Assembly: GCF_003346775.1 (NCBI RefSeq)
Contig: NZ_CP031219.1
Span: 558,001 to 622,000 of the forward strand
Reading direction: 5' to 3'
From: Malaciobacter mytili LMG 24559
GTDB lineage: Bacteria > Campylobacterota > Campylobacteria > Campylobacterales > Arcobacteraceae
DNA: 64,000 nt
Made by a program: the position numbers and the translations under genes. Each line of letters opens with the position of its first letter. Positions within the stretch are counted from its first letter, which is position 1. Below the pieces are notes generated by a model. It was given only the letters and a program-made list of their open reading frames with translations. It had not been told where the DNA came from and did not search any database. Below, one piece after another: positions 17,985 through 26,663 of the stretch.

Positions 17985-18013
17985 CTAAATTTTAGCATCA
18001 TCTAAGGTTAAAA
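17985..18013. repeat. Left copy of cassette-flanking direct repeat (comF 3' end remnant)
   Basis: Matches 20662-20690 at 26 of 29 positions. Read on the minus strand it spells a degenerate C-terminus LTLDDAKI-stop, against LTLADAKI-stop in the intact comF-like gene, in the same frame and beginning exactly at the stop codon. It lies about 30 bp upstream of hisH. Confidence 0.7.
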
Positions 18014-18090
18014 TAAAATCTTTCTTTTTTATTATTAAAATAACTTAATTTTATATTTATAAATTTATAAAATAATAAATATTTATTGAT

Positions 18091-18118
18091 ATAAGTGTTG
18101 AAAAAAGCACTTATTTTT
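18091..18118 (+). other. Hairpin with T-rich tail in the hisH/sxtJ divergent gap
   Basis: ATAAGTG (18091-18097) pairs with CACTTAT (18108-18114), followed by TTTT. It resembles a terminator, but no plus-strand gene precedes it. It could end a short transcript from 18014-18090 or act in the leader of the downstream cassette. The rest of 18014-18200 is AT-rich with no other gene seen. Confidence 0.4.
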
Positions 18119-18155
18119 AGTTATTTTTTAAAAATAATATTAAGAAAAGATTTGA

Positions 18156-18161
18156 TATACT
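18156..18161 (+). promoter_or_regulatory. Predicted -10 box for the SxtJ/DUF5989/carbamoyltransferase cassette
   Basis: TATACT preceded by an extended TTG lies about 40 bases before ATG 18201, with GTGGAGAGT as ribosome site. There is no clear -35 box, as is common in this phylum. Confidence 0.5.
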
Positions 18162-18200
18162 CTATATTTTTACAAGTATTAAAAAAGTGGAGAGTAATAT

Positions 18201-18590
18201 ATGTTTGGAAAAATTAAAAAAAAAGAATTGATTTCTTTTGGTTTAATTTGGGCTTTTTTATTTTTTATAATAGGTTTATATCCACTAGTTTATAGTAAAG
18301 ATTTAAGAGTTTGGTCTATTATTATTGCAAGTATTATATTAATTATCTTAATTATAAAACCCGAGATTTTAAATAAATTTTATATCATTTGGATAAAATT
18401 TGGTGAATTTATTGGAAAATTTATGTCAAAAATAATTATGTTTATTTTATATTTTGGCATATTTACTCCAACTTCTTTTGTTTTAAAAATACTAAAAAAA
18501 GATTTGCTAAGAAAAAAAATTAATAAACAAGAGAATTCTTATTGGATTTCAAGAGATACTCAACCCCAATCAATGAAAAAACAATTTTAG
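18201..18590 (+). CDS. SxtJ-family membrane protein
   Basis: A 129-residue protein with three hydrophobic helices (about 10-30, 37-54 and 72-95) and a basic C-terminus. Its pattern (LIWAFLFFIIGLYP, then a short polar loop, then a Leu/Ile helix) and its position directly ahead of a DUF5989 gene and a carbamoyltransferase identify it as SxtJ family, named after the saxitoxin gene cluster and also common in polysaccharide loci. Its biochemical role is unknown; the conserved neighbourhood implies a membrane platform for the carbamoyltransferase. GTGGAGAGT provides the ribosome site. It is the first gene of a three-gene cassette flanked by direct repeats. Confidence 0.8.
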   Translation: MFGKIKKKELISFGLIWAFLFFIIGLYPLVYSKDLRVWSIIIASIILIILIIKPEILNKFYIIWIKFGEFIGKFMSKIIMFILYFGIFTPTSFVLKILKKDLLRKKINKQENSYWISRDTQPQSMKKQF

Positions 18591-18597
18591 GAAAAAA

Positions 18598-18747
18598 ATG
18601 TCAATATTAAAAGAATTATGGGATTTTATGAAAGTTAGAAAAAAATATTGGTTAGCACCAATAATCTTTTTAATGCTTATGTTAGGAGCTATAATTGTAC
18701 TTGCTCAAGGTAGTGCTGTAGCACCTTTTATATATACATTATTCTAA
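18598..18747 (+). CDS. DUF5989-family small membrane protein, 49 aa
   Basis: A 49-residue gene, too short for routine calling. It encodes a basic N-terminal amphipathic stretch (ELWDFMKVRKKYWLAP) followed by one hydrophobic helix (about 20-38) and ends FIYTLF. This pattern and its place between SxtJ and a carbamoyltransferase match DUF5989, the counterpart of SxtK in the saxitoxin cluster. It starts 7 bp after the SxtJ gene and ends 11 bp before the carbamoyltransferase gene. The function is unknown; it is likely a membrane partner of SxtJ and the enzyme. Confidence 0.8.
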   Translation: MSILKELWDFMKVRKKYWLAPIIFLMLMLGAIIVLAQGSAVAPFIYTLF

Positions 18748-18758
18748 GAGTTTAAATA

Positions 18759-20645
18759 ATGTATATTTTAGGAATATCTGCTTATTATCACGATAGTAGT
18801 GTTGCAATTATTAAAAATGAACATATTATAGCAGCAGTCCAAGAAGAAAGATTTACAAGAATTAAGCATGATAGTAATTTCCCAAGTCAATCAATTAAAT
18901 ATTGTTTAAATGAAGCAGGAATAACTTTAGATGAAATTGATTATATTGCTTTTTATGATAAACCTTTTATAAAATTTGAAAGATTACTTGAAACATATTT
19001 AACAGAAGCTCCAAAAGGCTTTAAATCATTTTTAATGGCTATTCCTATTTGGTTAAAAGAAAAACTTTTTTTAAAAGAAACATTAGCAAGAGAGTTTACT
19101 TTATTATTTGAAGAACTAAATCCAAAAAAAAATGAAAAAGAGTTTAAAGCATTTAAAAAAAGAGTAATTGAAAAGTTTATGTTTAGTGAACATCATCAAA
19201 GTCATGCTGCAAGCGCTTTTTATCCAAGCCCTTATGAGGAAGCAGCAATATTAACTATTGATGGAGTAGGAGAGTGGACTACAACATCTATTGCCTATGG
19301 AAAGGCAAATAATATTAAATTTTTAAAAGAGATTCATTTTCCACACTCTTTAGGATTATTATACTCTGCTTTTACCTATTATACGGGCTTTAAAGTAAAT
19401 AGTGGTGAGTATAAACTTATGGGGCTTGCTCCATATGGAAAGCCTATTTATTCTGATTTAATTAAAGAACATCTTATTCATATAAAAGATGATGGCTCTT
19501 TTAAACTTGATATGAGTTATTTTAATTATACTTCTGGTTTAACTATGACTAGCAATAAATTTCATAAACTTTTTGGTGGTAAACCAAGAGAAAGTGAAAG
19601 TGAAATTACTCAAAAAGAGATGGATTTAGCTGCATCAATTCAAAATGTAACAGAAGAGTTAGTTATAAAATTAGCAAATTACGCAAAAAAACTAACAGGT
19701 GCTAAAAATCTTTGCTTAGCTGGTGGTGTGGCACTAAATTGTGTTAGTAATGGAAAAATTTTAAAAGAAAATATTTTTGAAAATATCTGGATACAACCTG
19801 CTGCTGGTGATGCAGGTGGGTCTTTAGGCACAGCTTATTGTGCTTACTACCAAGAGCTAAATAATCCACGAACTATTAATTTAAATGAACTAGATAAAAT
19901 GCAAGGTTCATATTTAGGACCTAAATTTTCAAATGAAGAAATAAAATCTTATTTGGATAAAGTAAATGCAGTATATGAGTTTATAAATAATGAAGATATT
20001 CTTATTGATAAAATTTCAACACAATTAGCATCTCAAAAAGTTATTGGATGGCATTGTGGTAGGATGGAATTTGGACCAAGATCTTTAGGAAATAGAAGTA
20101 TTTTAGGAGATGCAAGAAGCTCAAAAATGCAATCTATTATGAATTTAAAAATTAAATATAGAGAAAGCTTTAGACCTTTTGCCCCCTCTGTTTTAAGAGA
20201 AAAAGTAAATGAATGGTATGACTTAAATACACATAGTCCTTATATGTTATTTGTTGCTTTGGTTAAAAAAGAAAAATGTTATAAAATGACTACTGAAGAA
20301 AAAAATTTATTTGGTATAGAAAAACTAAATATACAAAGAAGTATAATTCCTGCTGTTACACATATTGATTATAGTGCAAGAATTCAAACTGTACATAAAG
20401 AAACTAATCCTAGGTATCATAAATTAATATCTAATTTTGAAGAAAAAACGGGTTGTGCAACGATTGTAAATACTTCTTTTAATGTAAGGGGAGAACCAAT
20501 TGTATGTACCCCTGAAGATAGTTATAGATGCTTTATGCGAACACAGATGGATATTTTAGTTATTGAAAATTTTATTATTTATAAACAAAATCAACCAAAA
20601 TACTATAATAAAGAAAATTGGCATAATGAATTTAAATTGGATTAA
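18759..20645 (+). CDS. NodU/SxtI-type O-carbamoyltransferase
   Basis: A 628-residue carbamoyltransferase predicted to transfer a carbamoyl group from carbamoyl phosphate to a hydroxyl via a carbamoyl-adenylate. The N-terminal Kae1-like domain begins ILGISAYYHDSS and has the metal-binding HHQSHAASAF, a nucleotide-loop segment LTIDGVGEW and LAGGVALNC. The C-terminal YrdC-like domain has GRMEFGPRSLGNRSIL and a late NTSFNVRGEPIVCTPED segment. All catalytic features look intact and the length is typical. Such enzymes act on O-antigens, Nod factors, antibiotics or saxitoxin precursors. No biosynthetic cluster lies nearby, so the substrate is unknown. Confidence 0.92.
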   Translation: MYILGISAYYHDSSVAIIKNEHIIAAVQEERFTRIKHDSNFPSQSIKYCLNEAGITLDEIDYIAFYDKPFIKFERLLETYLTEAPKGFKSFLMAIPIWLKEKLFLKETLAREFTLLFEELNPKKNEKEFKAFKKRVIEKFMFSEHHQSHAASAFYPSPYEEAAILTIDGVGEWTTTSIAYGKANNIKFLKEIHFPHSLGLLYSAFTYYTGFKVNSGEYKLMGLAPYGKPIYSDLIKEHLIHIKDDGSFKLDMSYFNYTSGLTMTSNKFHKLFGGKPRESESEITQKEMDLAASIQNVTEELVIKLANYAKKLTGAKNLCLAGGVALNCVSNGKILKENIFENIWIQPAAGDAGGSLGTAYCAYYQELNNPRTINLNELDKMQGSYLGPKFSNEEIKSYLDKVNAVYEFINNEDILIDKISTQLASQKVIGWHCGRMEFGPRSLGNRSILGDARSSKMQSIMNLKIKYRESFRPFAPSVLREKVNEWYDLNTHSPYMLFVALVKKEKCYKMTTEEKNLFGIEKLNIQRSIIPAVTHIDYSARIQTVHKETNPRYHKLISNFEEKTGCATIVNTSFNVRGEPIVCTPEDSYRCFMRTQMDILVIENFIIYKQNQPKYYNKENWHNEFKLD

Positions 20646-20661
20646 AATTTTTTTAAATAGG

Positions 20662-20690
20662 CTAAATTTTAGCATCAGCTAGGGTTAAAG
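20662..20690. repeat. Right copy of cassette-flanking direct repeat
   Basis: Matches 17985-18013 at 26 of 29 positions and coincides exactly with the last codons and stop of the comF-like gene on the minus strand. Between the two copies lie only the SxtJ, DUF5989 and carbamoyltransferase genes and short AT-rich flanks. Confidence 0.7.
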
Positions 20691-21234
20691 AAAATAAAAC
20701 TTGGTTGTTTTTATTTTCTAAAGCCTTTTTAGCTTCTAATATTGTACTACCCGTAGTAATTAAATCATCACATAGAATTGTTGTTTGTTTAGTGAGATTT
20801 TTTACTTTAAATCTTCTTGGATTTTTTTGTCTATATTTTAAATCTTTTCCCGCATATTTTATATGATTTTGTGCTTTTAAAATATTATATTTAGGCAAAA
20901 TATATTTTGATTTTAGTGAAGAAGCTAAAATTGCAGTATGGGAAAAATCATGTCTAGTATGGTCATCAATAGCAATTGCAAAAACTTTTTGTTTGTATGA
21001 AAAATTTAAAGCAAAGGTTTTAAAAGATAAATAAGCAAGTATTTTATAAACCTTATCTCCATAGAAATAATATTTTGAATTTATTAGTTCTTGAATTTCA
21101 CTAAGAGCATAAAAAGAGTAGTTAAAAAAACCATCTTCTATCTCTCTTTTATAAAAAGATGGTTGTAAATATCTATTTTGACAATTTTTACAAATAATAT
21201 AAAAAGATAAATTTTCACATAATATACAATGCAT
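20662..21234 (-). CDS. ComF-family phosphoribosyltransferase-like protein
   Basis: A 190-residue protein with an N-terminal four-cysteine zinc-finger pattern (MHCILC and IICKNC) and a C-terminal type I phosphoribosyltransferase fold with the PRPP loop ILCDDLITTGSTI. This is the ComF architecture, linked in other bacteria to natural transformation, where its molecular role is unsettled. The length is slightly shorter than many ComF proteins (about 220-240) but all marks are present. The gene is a single minus-strand unit ending 16 bp from the convergent carbamoyltransferase gene. Its final nine codons are duplicated near hisH. Confidence 0.88.
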   Translation of the reverse strand: MHCILCENLSFYIICKNCQNRYLQPSFYKREIEDGFFNYSFYALSEIQELINSKYYFYGDKVYKILAYLSFKTFALNFSYKQKVFAIAIDDHTRHDFSHTAILASSLKSKYILPKYNILKAQNHIKYAGKDLKYRQKNPRRFKVKNLTKQTTILCDDLITTGSTILEAKKALENKNNQVLFSLTLADAKI

Positions 21235-21321
21235 ATAAAATAATACTATAAATTATTTAAATAGTTAGTAATGTTAATATAAAAATAATAGATATATAGA
21301 AAAATTTATAAATATAAAGTG

Positions 21322-21369
21322 TAAGATTTAAATGCAATATACAAGAAGTATATAAACATTTAAATCTTA
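21322..21369. other. Long AT-rich hairpin between lepA and comF-like gene
   Basis: A perfect 13-bp inverted repeat (21322-21334 with 21357-21369) encloses a second six-pair stem (ATATAC 21337-21342 with GTATAT 21348-21353, loop AAGAA). It lies downstream of lepA and upstream of the comF-like gene. It may be a terminator or a processed RNA element. Confidence 0.45.
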
Positions 21370-21377
21370 AATTGAGT

Positions 21378-21400
21378 AAAAATCTTAAATTTAGATTTTT
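21378..21400 (-). terminator. lepA terminator candidate
   Basis: AAAAATCT (21378-21385) pairs with AGATTTTT (21393-21400). The lepA stop codon lies within the structure and the transcript continues with a U-rich run. AT-only pairing makes it weak. Confidence 0.45.
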
Positions 21401-23178
21401 AAAACAGCCATAAATGCCTCTTGTGGCACATTAACTTTTCCTATGGCTTTCATTCTTTTTTTACCTGCTTTTTGTTTTTCAAGTAGTTTTCTTTTTCTTG
21501 TAATATCCCCACCATAACACTTAGCAGTAACATTTTTCCCCATAGATTTTACAGTCTCTCTTGCAATAATTGTAGTTCCAATACTTGCTTGAACTGCCAC
21601 TTCAAAAAGTTGTCTAGGAATTAGTTCTTTTAAGGCTTTGATAAACTCTCTACCCCTTGCAACTGCTTTTTCTTCAGGTACAATAATAGATAAAGCATCA
21701 ACTATATCTCCAGCAACTCTAACATCAAGTTTTTTTAGATTACCTGGTCTAAAACCTATTGGTTCATAATCAAAAGAGGCATATCCTTTTGTTGTAGATT
21801 TTAACTTATCATAAAAATCCATTACAATTTCATTCATAGGAATATCATACTCTAAAAGAACTCTTTTCCCTAAGTAATCCATTTTAATTTGAATAGCTCT
21901 TTTTTCATTTAAAAGCTTAATAACATTGCCTAAAAATTCATCAGGAACTAAAATAGTAGCTTTCACATATGGTTCAAAAATAGTTTCTATATAGTTTGGT
22001 TCAGGAAGCTCAGATGGATTTTGAATAATTACTTTTTCTCCATCTTTTTTTAATACTTCATATACAACAGTAGGAGCAGTTGCAATTAAATCTAAATCAA
22101 ACTCTCTTTCAAGTCTTTCTTTTATAACTTCCATATGAAGCATACCTAAAAATCCAGTTCTAAATCCACTTCCAAGAGCAGCTGAACTTTCTGGCTCAAA
22201 TGAAATTGATGAGTCATTTAGTTGAAGTTTTATTAAGGCTTCTCTTAAATCTTCAAATTTATCAGTTTCTATTGGATAAATTCCTGCAAATACAAAAGGT
22301 TTCGCTGGTTCAAATCCATCAATAGGTTCTAAAGTTGGATTTTTTGCATCAGTCATTGTATCCCCAACAGCAATACCATCAAGAGTTTTAAGTCCCAATA
22401 CAACGATTCCAATTTCTCCTGTTTTTATCTCATTTGTATTTTCTCTTTTAATAGGATGAGGATACATAAGATTTAAAACTGGATGTTGAACTTTTGTGTT
22501 CATCATTTTTAGCATTTGACCTTTTTTAATACTTCCTTCATATACTCTAACTAAAGCCAAAGCACCAAGATAGTTATCAAACCAAGAGTCATAAATTAAA
22601 GCTTTTGCAGGAGCATTTTCATCTCCATTTGGAGCTGGGATTCTATCAACAATAGAATCTATTAAGTCTTTAACTCCAAGACCAGTTTTTGCACTTACTA
22701 AGTTGTGTTCAGTACAATCAAGTCCAATAGCTTCTTCAACTTCTTGTAAAACTCTATCTGGGTCTGCACTTGGTAAATCAATTTTATTTACAACTGGTAA
22801 TAGTTCTAAATTATTATCAAGAGCAATATATACATTTGCAATTGTTTGAGCTTCTACACCTTGTGTTGAATCAACAATAAGTAATGCACCCTCAGATGAA
22901 GCTAAACTTCTACTTACTTCATATGAAAAGTCAACGTGTCCTGGAGTGTCAATAAGATTTAAAATATATTTTTCTCCATCTTTTTCATAGTTTAATCTAA
23001 CACTTTGAGCTTTAATAGTAATTCCACGCTCTTGTTCTATATCCATAGTATCCATAATTTGTGCTGACATTTCTCTTTCACTAATAGCCCCACACTCTTG
23101 AATAATTCTATCTGCTAGAGTAGATTTTCCGTGGTCAATATGAGCAATAATACTAAAATTTCTAATATTTTTTTGCAA
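21391..23178 (-). CDS. lepA: Elongation factor 4 (LepA)
   Basis: A ribosome-dependent GTPase that affects translocation and initiation. The 595-residue product has the full LepA layout: G1 [14 protein letters not shown]2/G3 around RGITIKAQ and DTPGHVDF, G4 NKIDLP, the domain II to V elongation-factor core and the LepA-specific C-terminal domain ([19 protein letters not shown]). ATG 23178 is the only good start. It is encoded alone, apart from comF-like downstream, and its end overlaps a weak hairpin. Confidence 0.97.
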   Translation of the reverse strand: MQKNIRNFSIIAHIDHGKSTLADRIIQECGAISEREMSAQIMDTMDIEQERGITIKAQSVRLNYEKDGEKYILNLIDTPGHVDFSYEVSRSLASSEGALLIVDSTQGVEAQTIANVYIALDNNLELLPVVNKIDLPSADPDRVLQEVEEAIGLDCTEHNLVSAKTGLGVKDLIDSIVDRIPAPNGDENAPAKALIYDSWFDNYLGALALVRVYEGSIKKGQMLKMMNTKVQHPVLNLMYPHPIKRENTNEIKTGEIGIVVLGLKTLDGIAVGDTMTDAKNPTLEPIDGFEPAKPFVFAGIYPIETDKFEDLREALIKLQLNDSSISFEPESSAALGSGFRTGFLGMLHMEVIKERLEREFDLDLIATAPTVVYEVLKKDGEKVIIQNPSELPEPNYIETIFEPYVKATILVPDEFLGNVIKLLNEKRAIQIKMDYLGKRVLLEYDIPMNEIVMDFYDKLKSTTKGYASFDYEPIGFRPGNLKKLDVRVAGDIVDALSIIVPEEKAVARGREFIKALKELIPRQLFEVAVQASIGTTIIARETVKSMGKNVTAKCYGGDITRKRKLLEKQKAGKKRMKAIGKVNVPQEAFMAVLKI

Positions 23179-23256
23179 AGTAGTTTCCTAAGTTTTGTTA
23201 AATTTACGCGATTATATCTAATTTTATGTTAGGGAGTAATTAAGTTTAAGATTAGT

Positions 23257-23288
23257 AAAAAAGATAGATAAAAATCTATCTTTTTTTT
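23257..23288. terminator. Terminator downstream of the OmpA-like gene
   Basis: A 13-bp perfect stem (23257-23269 with 23274-23286, loop AAAA) with T8 on the plus strand and A/T tracts on both sides. It would stop minus-strand transcription right after the OmpA-like gene and could work in either direction. Confidence 0.8.
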
Positions 23289-23291
23289 AAG

Positions 23292-24305
23292 TTATTTTTG
23301 AATAGTAGCTTCTACTCTTCTATTTTGAGCTCTACCATCTTTTGTATCATTTGTAGCAAGTGGTTTTGATTCACCATATCCAAAAGATTTTAATCTATTT
23401 TCATCAATATTATAAGCTTTTAAAGCTTTTACAGTTGATGCAGCTCTTCTTTCAGATAGTTTTTGGTTATATTCATCACTTCCAATTGAATCAGTATGTG
23501 CTTCAATTTTAGCTTTAGTGCTTGGATATTTTTTCATAAATTCAGCAAATTTTTTAATTTTTGAATCATATGAGTTATTGATTTTTGCACTATCAAAATT
23601 AAAATTAATATTTAAATCTACTTTTAAAGAACAACCTGTTTCATCTACAATATCACCTTTTGGAGTATTTGGACACTTATCTAATGAATCTACAACTCCA
23701 TCATTATCTGAATCTAATTCAACAGGTGTAGGCTCAATAACTTTTTGTTCAACAACTGCTGGTTTTTCTTCCACAACAGGAGCAGCTTTTTTACCAAAAG
23801 GTATTGCTAATCCAACTGTATAAATTAGATTATTATCACCATGATCAGTTTCAATTAAATGTCTAATATCAGTTTTTAATGCCATGTTATCATTGATTTT
23901 ATATTTAAAACCTACACCATAGTTTCCAAATAAACCACTTTCATTTTTAAAAGCTTCATTTTGATAAACTTCAACTCCAGCTCCAATTAAAGCATATAAA
24001 GAACTTTTAGCTGATAATTCATACTCTTTAATTAAGTTAGAGAAAATTCTTGTTACAGATGTATCTTTATTATCTGAATAATCAACATCTCCAAGACTTG
24101 TTAAGAAACCTAATTCAATTTGATCAAACATGCTATTTTCAAGATTGAAGCCTAAACTTAATCCCCCCACTCCATAGTGGTCATCCAAATTCATATTACC
24201 TTCAGTTACTACTCCTCCAACAAGTGGAGTAATTTCATATTTATATTCACTTTGCGCAAATACTAAACTTGCACACGCGATTGTCGATAATAACAGTTTT
24301 TTCAT
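23292..24305 (-). CDS. OmpA/OprF-like outer-membrane protein
   Basis: A 337-residue envelope protein that should link the outer membrane to peptidoglycan. The signal peptide MKKLLLSTIACASLVFAQ is followed by an eight-stranded beta-barrel (about 25-175), a Pro/Glu/Val-rich linker, one thrombospondin type 3-like calcium repeat (DSDNDGVVDSLDKCPN) with a Cys pair, and an OmpA peptidoglycan-binding domain with AHTDSIGSDEYNQKLSERR and NRRVE. The final segment, YGESKPLATN through NRRVEATIQK, is typical. A -10 box lies 33 bp upstream and a strong terminator follows directly, so it is monocistronic and probably abundant. Confidence 0.93.
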   Translation of the reverse strand: MKKLLLSTIACASLVFAQSEYKYEITPLVGGVVTEGNMNLDDHYGVGGLSLGFNLENSMFDQIELGFLTSLGDVDYSDNKDTSVTRIFSNLIKEYELSAKSSLYALIGAGVEVYQNEAFKNESGLFGNYGVGFKYKINDNMALKTDIRHLIETDHGDNNLIYTVGLAIPFGKKAAPVVEEKPAVVEQKVIEPTPVELDSDNDGVVDSLDKCPNTPKGDIVDETGCSLKVDLNINFNFDSAKINNSYDSKIKKFAEFMKKYPSTKAKIEAHTDSIGSDEYNQKLSERRAASTVKALKAYNIDENRLKSFGYGESKPLATNDTKDGRAQNRRVEATIQK

Positions 24306-24337
24306 AATTTTTATCCTTGTAAAAAATAATTTTTGAT

Positions 24338-24343
24338 ATTATA
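24338..24343 (-). promoter_or_regulatory. Predicted -10 box of the OmpA-like gene
   Basis: TATAAT on the minus strand, 33 bp before the start codon, preceded by TTGG. No clear -35 box. Confidence 0.6.
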
Positions 24344-24384
24344 CCAAAAATTATATTTTATATTATTTAAACATTAAAAATAGT

Positions 24385-25317
24385 TTAATATTTAAATATT
24401 GAGTTTACTGATTCATTATTGTGAATTCTTTTAATTGTTTCACCAATAATCTCAGAAGCCGTTAAAACAGTAATTTTACTAGAAGTTTGTTTTGATGGAA
24501 TAGTATCTGAGATAACTAATTCATCTAAAACACCATTTTCAATTCTTTCATAAGCTGGACCACTTAATACTCCATGTGTACAACATGCCATCACAGAAGT
24601 TGCACCTTTCTTTTTAAGTACTTCAGCTGCTTTAACTAATGTACCAGCAGTATCAACCATATCATCTACAAGGATAACATCTTTCCCATTAACATCTCCA
24701 ATGATATTCATAACTTCAGAAACATTTGCTTTTTCTCTTTTTTTATCAACAATTACTAAATCATATCCTAATTTATTAGCATAACTTCTAGCACGTGCTA
24801 CTCCACCAATATCTGGACTTGCAATAATTGGATTAGCTAATTTTTTAGATTTTATATAATTAACAAACATAATAGAACCAAATAAATTATCAACTGGTAC
24901 ATTAAAAAAACCTTGAATTTGTGCAGCATGTAAATCAATAGTAATAACTCTGTTAATCCCTGCTTTTTCTAATAAATCAGCAACAAGTTTTGCAGAAATT
25001 GGAACTCTAGGAGCAGCTTTTCTATCTTGTCTTGCATATCCATAATAAGGAATAACAGCAGAAATTGATTTTGCACTTGATCTTTTTAATGCATCAATCA
25101 TAATTAATAATTCCATTAAATTGTCGTTTGTTGGAGCACAAGTAGGTTGAATAATAAATACATCTTGACCTCTAACACTTTCTGTGATTTGAACAGAAAT
25201 CTCTCCATCACTAAATTTATTTAGGGTTGCTTCACCTATTGGTTCATTAAGATACTCACCGACTTTCCTAGCAAACTCAGGGTTCGCAGAACCACTAAAA
25301 AGTTTAAAACATGACAT
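24385..25317 (-). CDS. prs: Ribose-phosphate pyrophosphokinase Prs
   Basis: Makes PRPP from ribose 5-phosphate and ATP for nucleotide, histidine and tryptophan synthesis. The 310-residue length is normal. Class I features are visible: the catalytic flexible loop YARQDRKA, the metal-binding DLHAAQIQGFF, and the PRPP-binding VDDMVDTAGTL. AAGGAA lies just upstream of ATG 25317. It is transcribed alone on the minus strand and diverges from the porin gene across a 186-bp gap. Confidence 0.97.
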   Translation of the reverse strand: MSCFKLFSGSANPEFARKVGEYLNEPIGEATLNKFSDGEISVQITESVRGQDVFIIQPTCAPTNDNLMELLIMIDALKRSSAKSISAVIPYYGYARQDRKAAPRVPISAKLVADLLEKAGINRVITIDLHAAQIQGFFNVPVDNLFGSIMFVNYIKSKKLANPIIASPDIGGVARARSYANKLGYDLVIVDKKREKANVSEVMNIIGDVNGKDVILVDDMVDTAGTLVKAAEVLKKKGATSVMACCTHGVLSGPAYERIENGVLDELVISDTIPSKQTSSKITVLTASEIIGETIKRIHNNESVNSIFKY

Positions 25318-25464
25318 TATAATTTTCCTTGAATAAAGTATTTATTTTGCGATTTTATCTAAATTCTTCTTATATAGAATTTAGGAATAAAATTATAAAA
25401 AATAACTTTTGAAAATGTCTAATTTATATACAAATAAACTGTATATAATATTTTCTAAGGGTGT

Positions 25465-25470
25465 TATAAT
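25465..25470 (+). promoter_or_regulatory. Predicted -10 box of the porin gene
   Basis: TATAAT 33 bp before the porin start, with GGGTGT immediately upstream and AAAGGGG as a strong ribosome site. The prs promoter lies on the other strand of this gap but is not clearly resolved. Confidence 0.6.
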
Positions 25471-25503
25471 GATGATGTTTTTCTAAAAATCGAAAGGGGA
25501 AAT

Positions 25504-26613
25504 ATGAAAAAAATTAGTTTATACACATGTGCATTACTTTTAAGTGCTTCTACATTAGTAGCAGCAGATTCTATTGATGAAGCATTTAAAAATGGTAAAG
25601 TAAGCGGGGATATTACTTTATATACTATAAAAACTGATAATAAAGATGGGGTAAAAAACTCAGGTTTTACAGCGGGAACTATTGGATTAGGGTATGAAAC
25701 AGATTCTTATAAAGGCTTTAGCGCGAAAATGGCTTTTAGAGGCAATCATGAGTTTTCAGAAGTAGAAGAAGATGATTATGAAAACTCTTTTGTAAACGAT
25801 GCTATTATAACAGAAGCAAATATTAAATATGCAAATAAAGATTTCTCTTTAACACTTGGTAGACAAGTAATTGATTTAGAGTGGTTAGGAGATTATAATG
25901 AAGCAGTTGTTGCTGCAATAACTGCAATTCCTGATACAACAATTGTTGCAGGATATACACATAGACAAGCAACTTCAGATGAAGATGAAAGTTCAGATTT
26001 TACTGAACTTACAAAAAAAGGTGCTTATGTTTTAGATGTAAAATATAATGGTATAAAAGATGTAGAATTTAATCCGTATTTTTATTCTGCACCTGATGCT
26101 GTTGATTTTTATGGTTTAAAAGCCTCTTATTCATCGGATATTTTTAGTGCAATTGCACATTATGCTTCAAGTAATGTGGATAATAAAGCTAAAAATGATA
26201 CAACAGATGATGGAAATATTTTAAATTTAGAAGTTGGTACAACAATTGCTGGTATTAGTGCAAGCATTGGTTATATTAAAACTGATAGTAAATATGGAAT
26301 TGGGTTAATGGATACATATGGAGATAATATAAATCTTATGGATTCAGGAAATCAACTTTATAGTGCTGATGCTAAGACTTTTTATGGAACATTAGGATAC
26401 GAGGTTGCAGGTATTGAGTTAGGGGCTTTATATAGTGCTACTGAATATAGTTCATCAAATTATGATGAAAATGAACTTAATTTAACTGTTGGATATAAAA
26501 TAACAGATTCTTTAAGTGTGGGAGTACTATACGTAAATATTGATGCAGATGATAAAGATTCAGATACAAATGATAATGAATATGCTAGTTTGACTCTTTC
26601 ATATAGCTTTTAG
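25504..26613 (+). CDS. Outer-membrane porin of the Campylobacterota OprD/MOMP-like type
   Basis: A 369-residue outer-membrane channel. The signal peptide MKKISLYTCALLLSASTLVAA is followed by repeated amphipathic beta-strands separated by acidic, Asp-rich loops and a C-terminal aromatic residue (SLTLSYSF), the BAM recognition signature. Features such as FSLTLGRQVIDLEWLGDYNEA resemble the Opr-family porins annotated in Arcobacter relatives. Strong ribosome site and -10 box suggest high expression. The substrate cannot be told. It ends just before a bidirectional terminator shared with mnmA. Confidence 0.85.
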   Translation: MKKISLYTCALLLSASTLVAADSIDEAFKNGKVSGDITLYTIKTDNKDGVKNSGFTAGTIGLGYETDSYKGFSAKMAFRGNHEFSEVEEDDYENSFVNDAIITEANIKYANKDFSLTLGRQVIDLEWLGDYNEAVVAAITAIPDTTIVAGYTHRQATSDEDESSDFTELTKKGAYVLDVKYNGIKDVEFNPYFYSAPDAVDFYGLKASYSSDIFSAIAHYASSNVDNKAKNDTTDDGNILNLEVGTTIAGISASIGYIKTDSKYGIGLMDTYGDNINLMDSGNQLYSADAKTFYGTLGYEVAGIELGALYSATEYSSSNYDENELNLTVGYKITDSLSVGVLYVNIDADDKDSDTNDNEYASLTLSYSF

Positions 26614-26614
26614 C

Positions 26615-26658
26615 AAATAAATCTAAGAGAGTTTTCCTACTGCTCTCTTAGATTATTT
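26615..26658. terminator. Bidirectional terminator between porin and mnmA
   Basis: TCTAAGAGAG (26622-26631) pairs perfectly with CTCTCTTAGA (26643-26652). The arms extend as AAATAA/TTATTT with one bulged A, giving a T-rich tail on each strand between convergent genes. Confidence 0.8.
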
Positions 26659-26663
26659 AAAGC

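Noticed and set aside
18014-18200. A mobile-element end or recombinase next to the sxt-like cassette
   Set aside because: No transposase, integrase, terminal inverted repeat or tRNA attachment site was seen. Only the direct repeats support an insertion.
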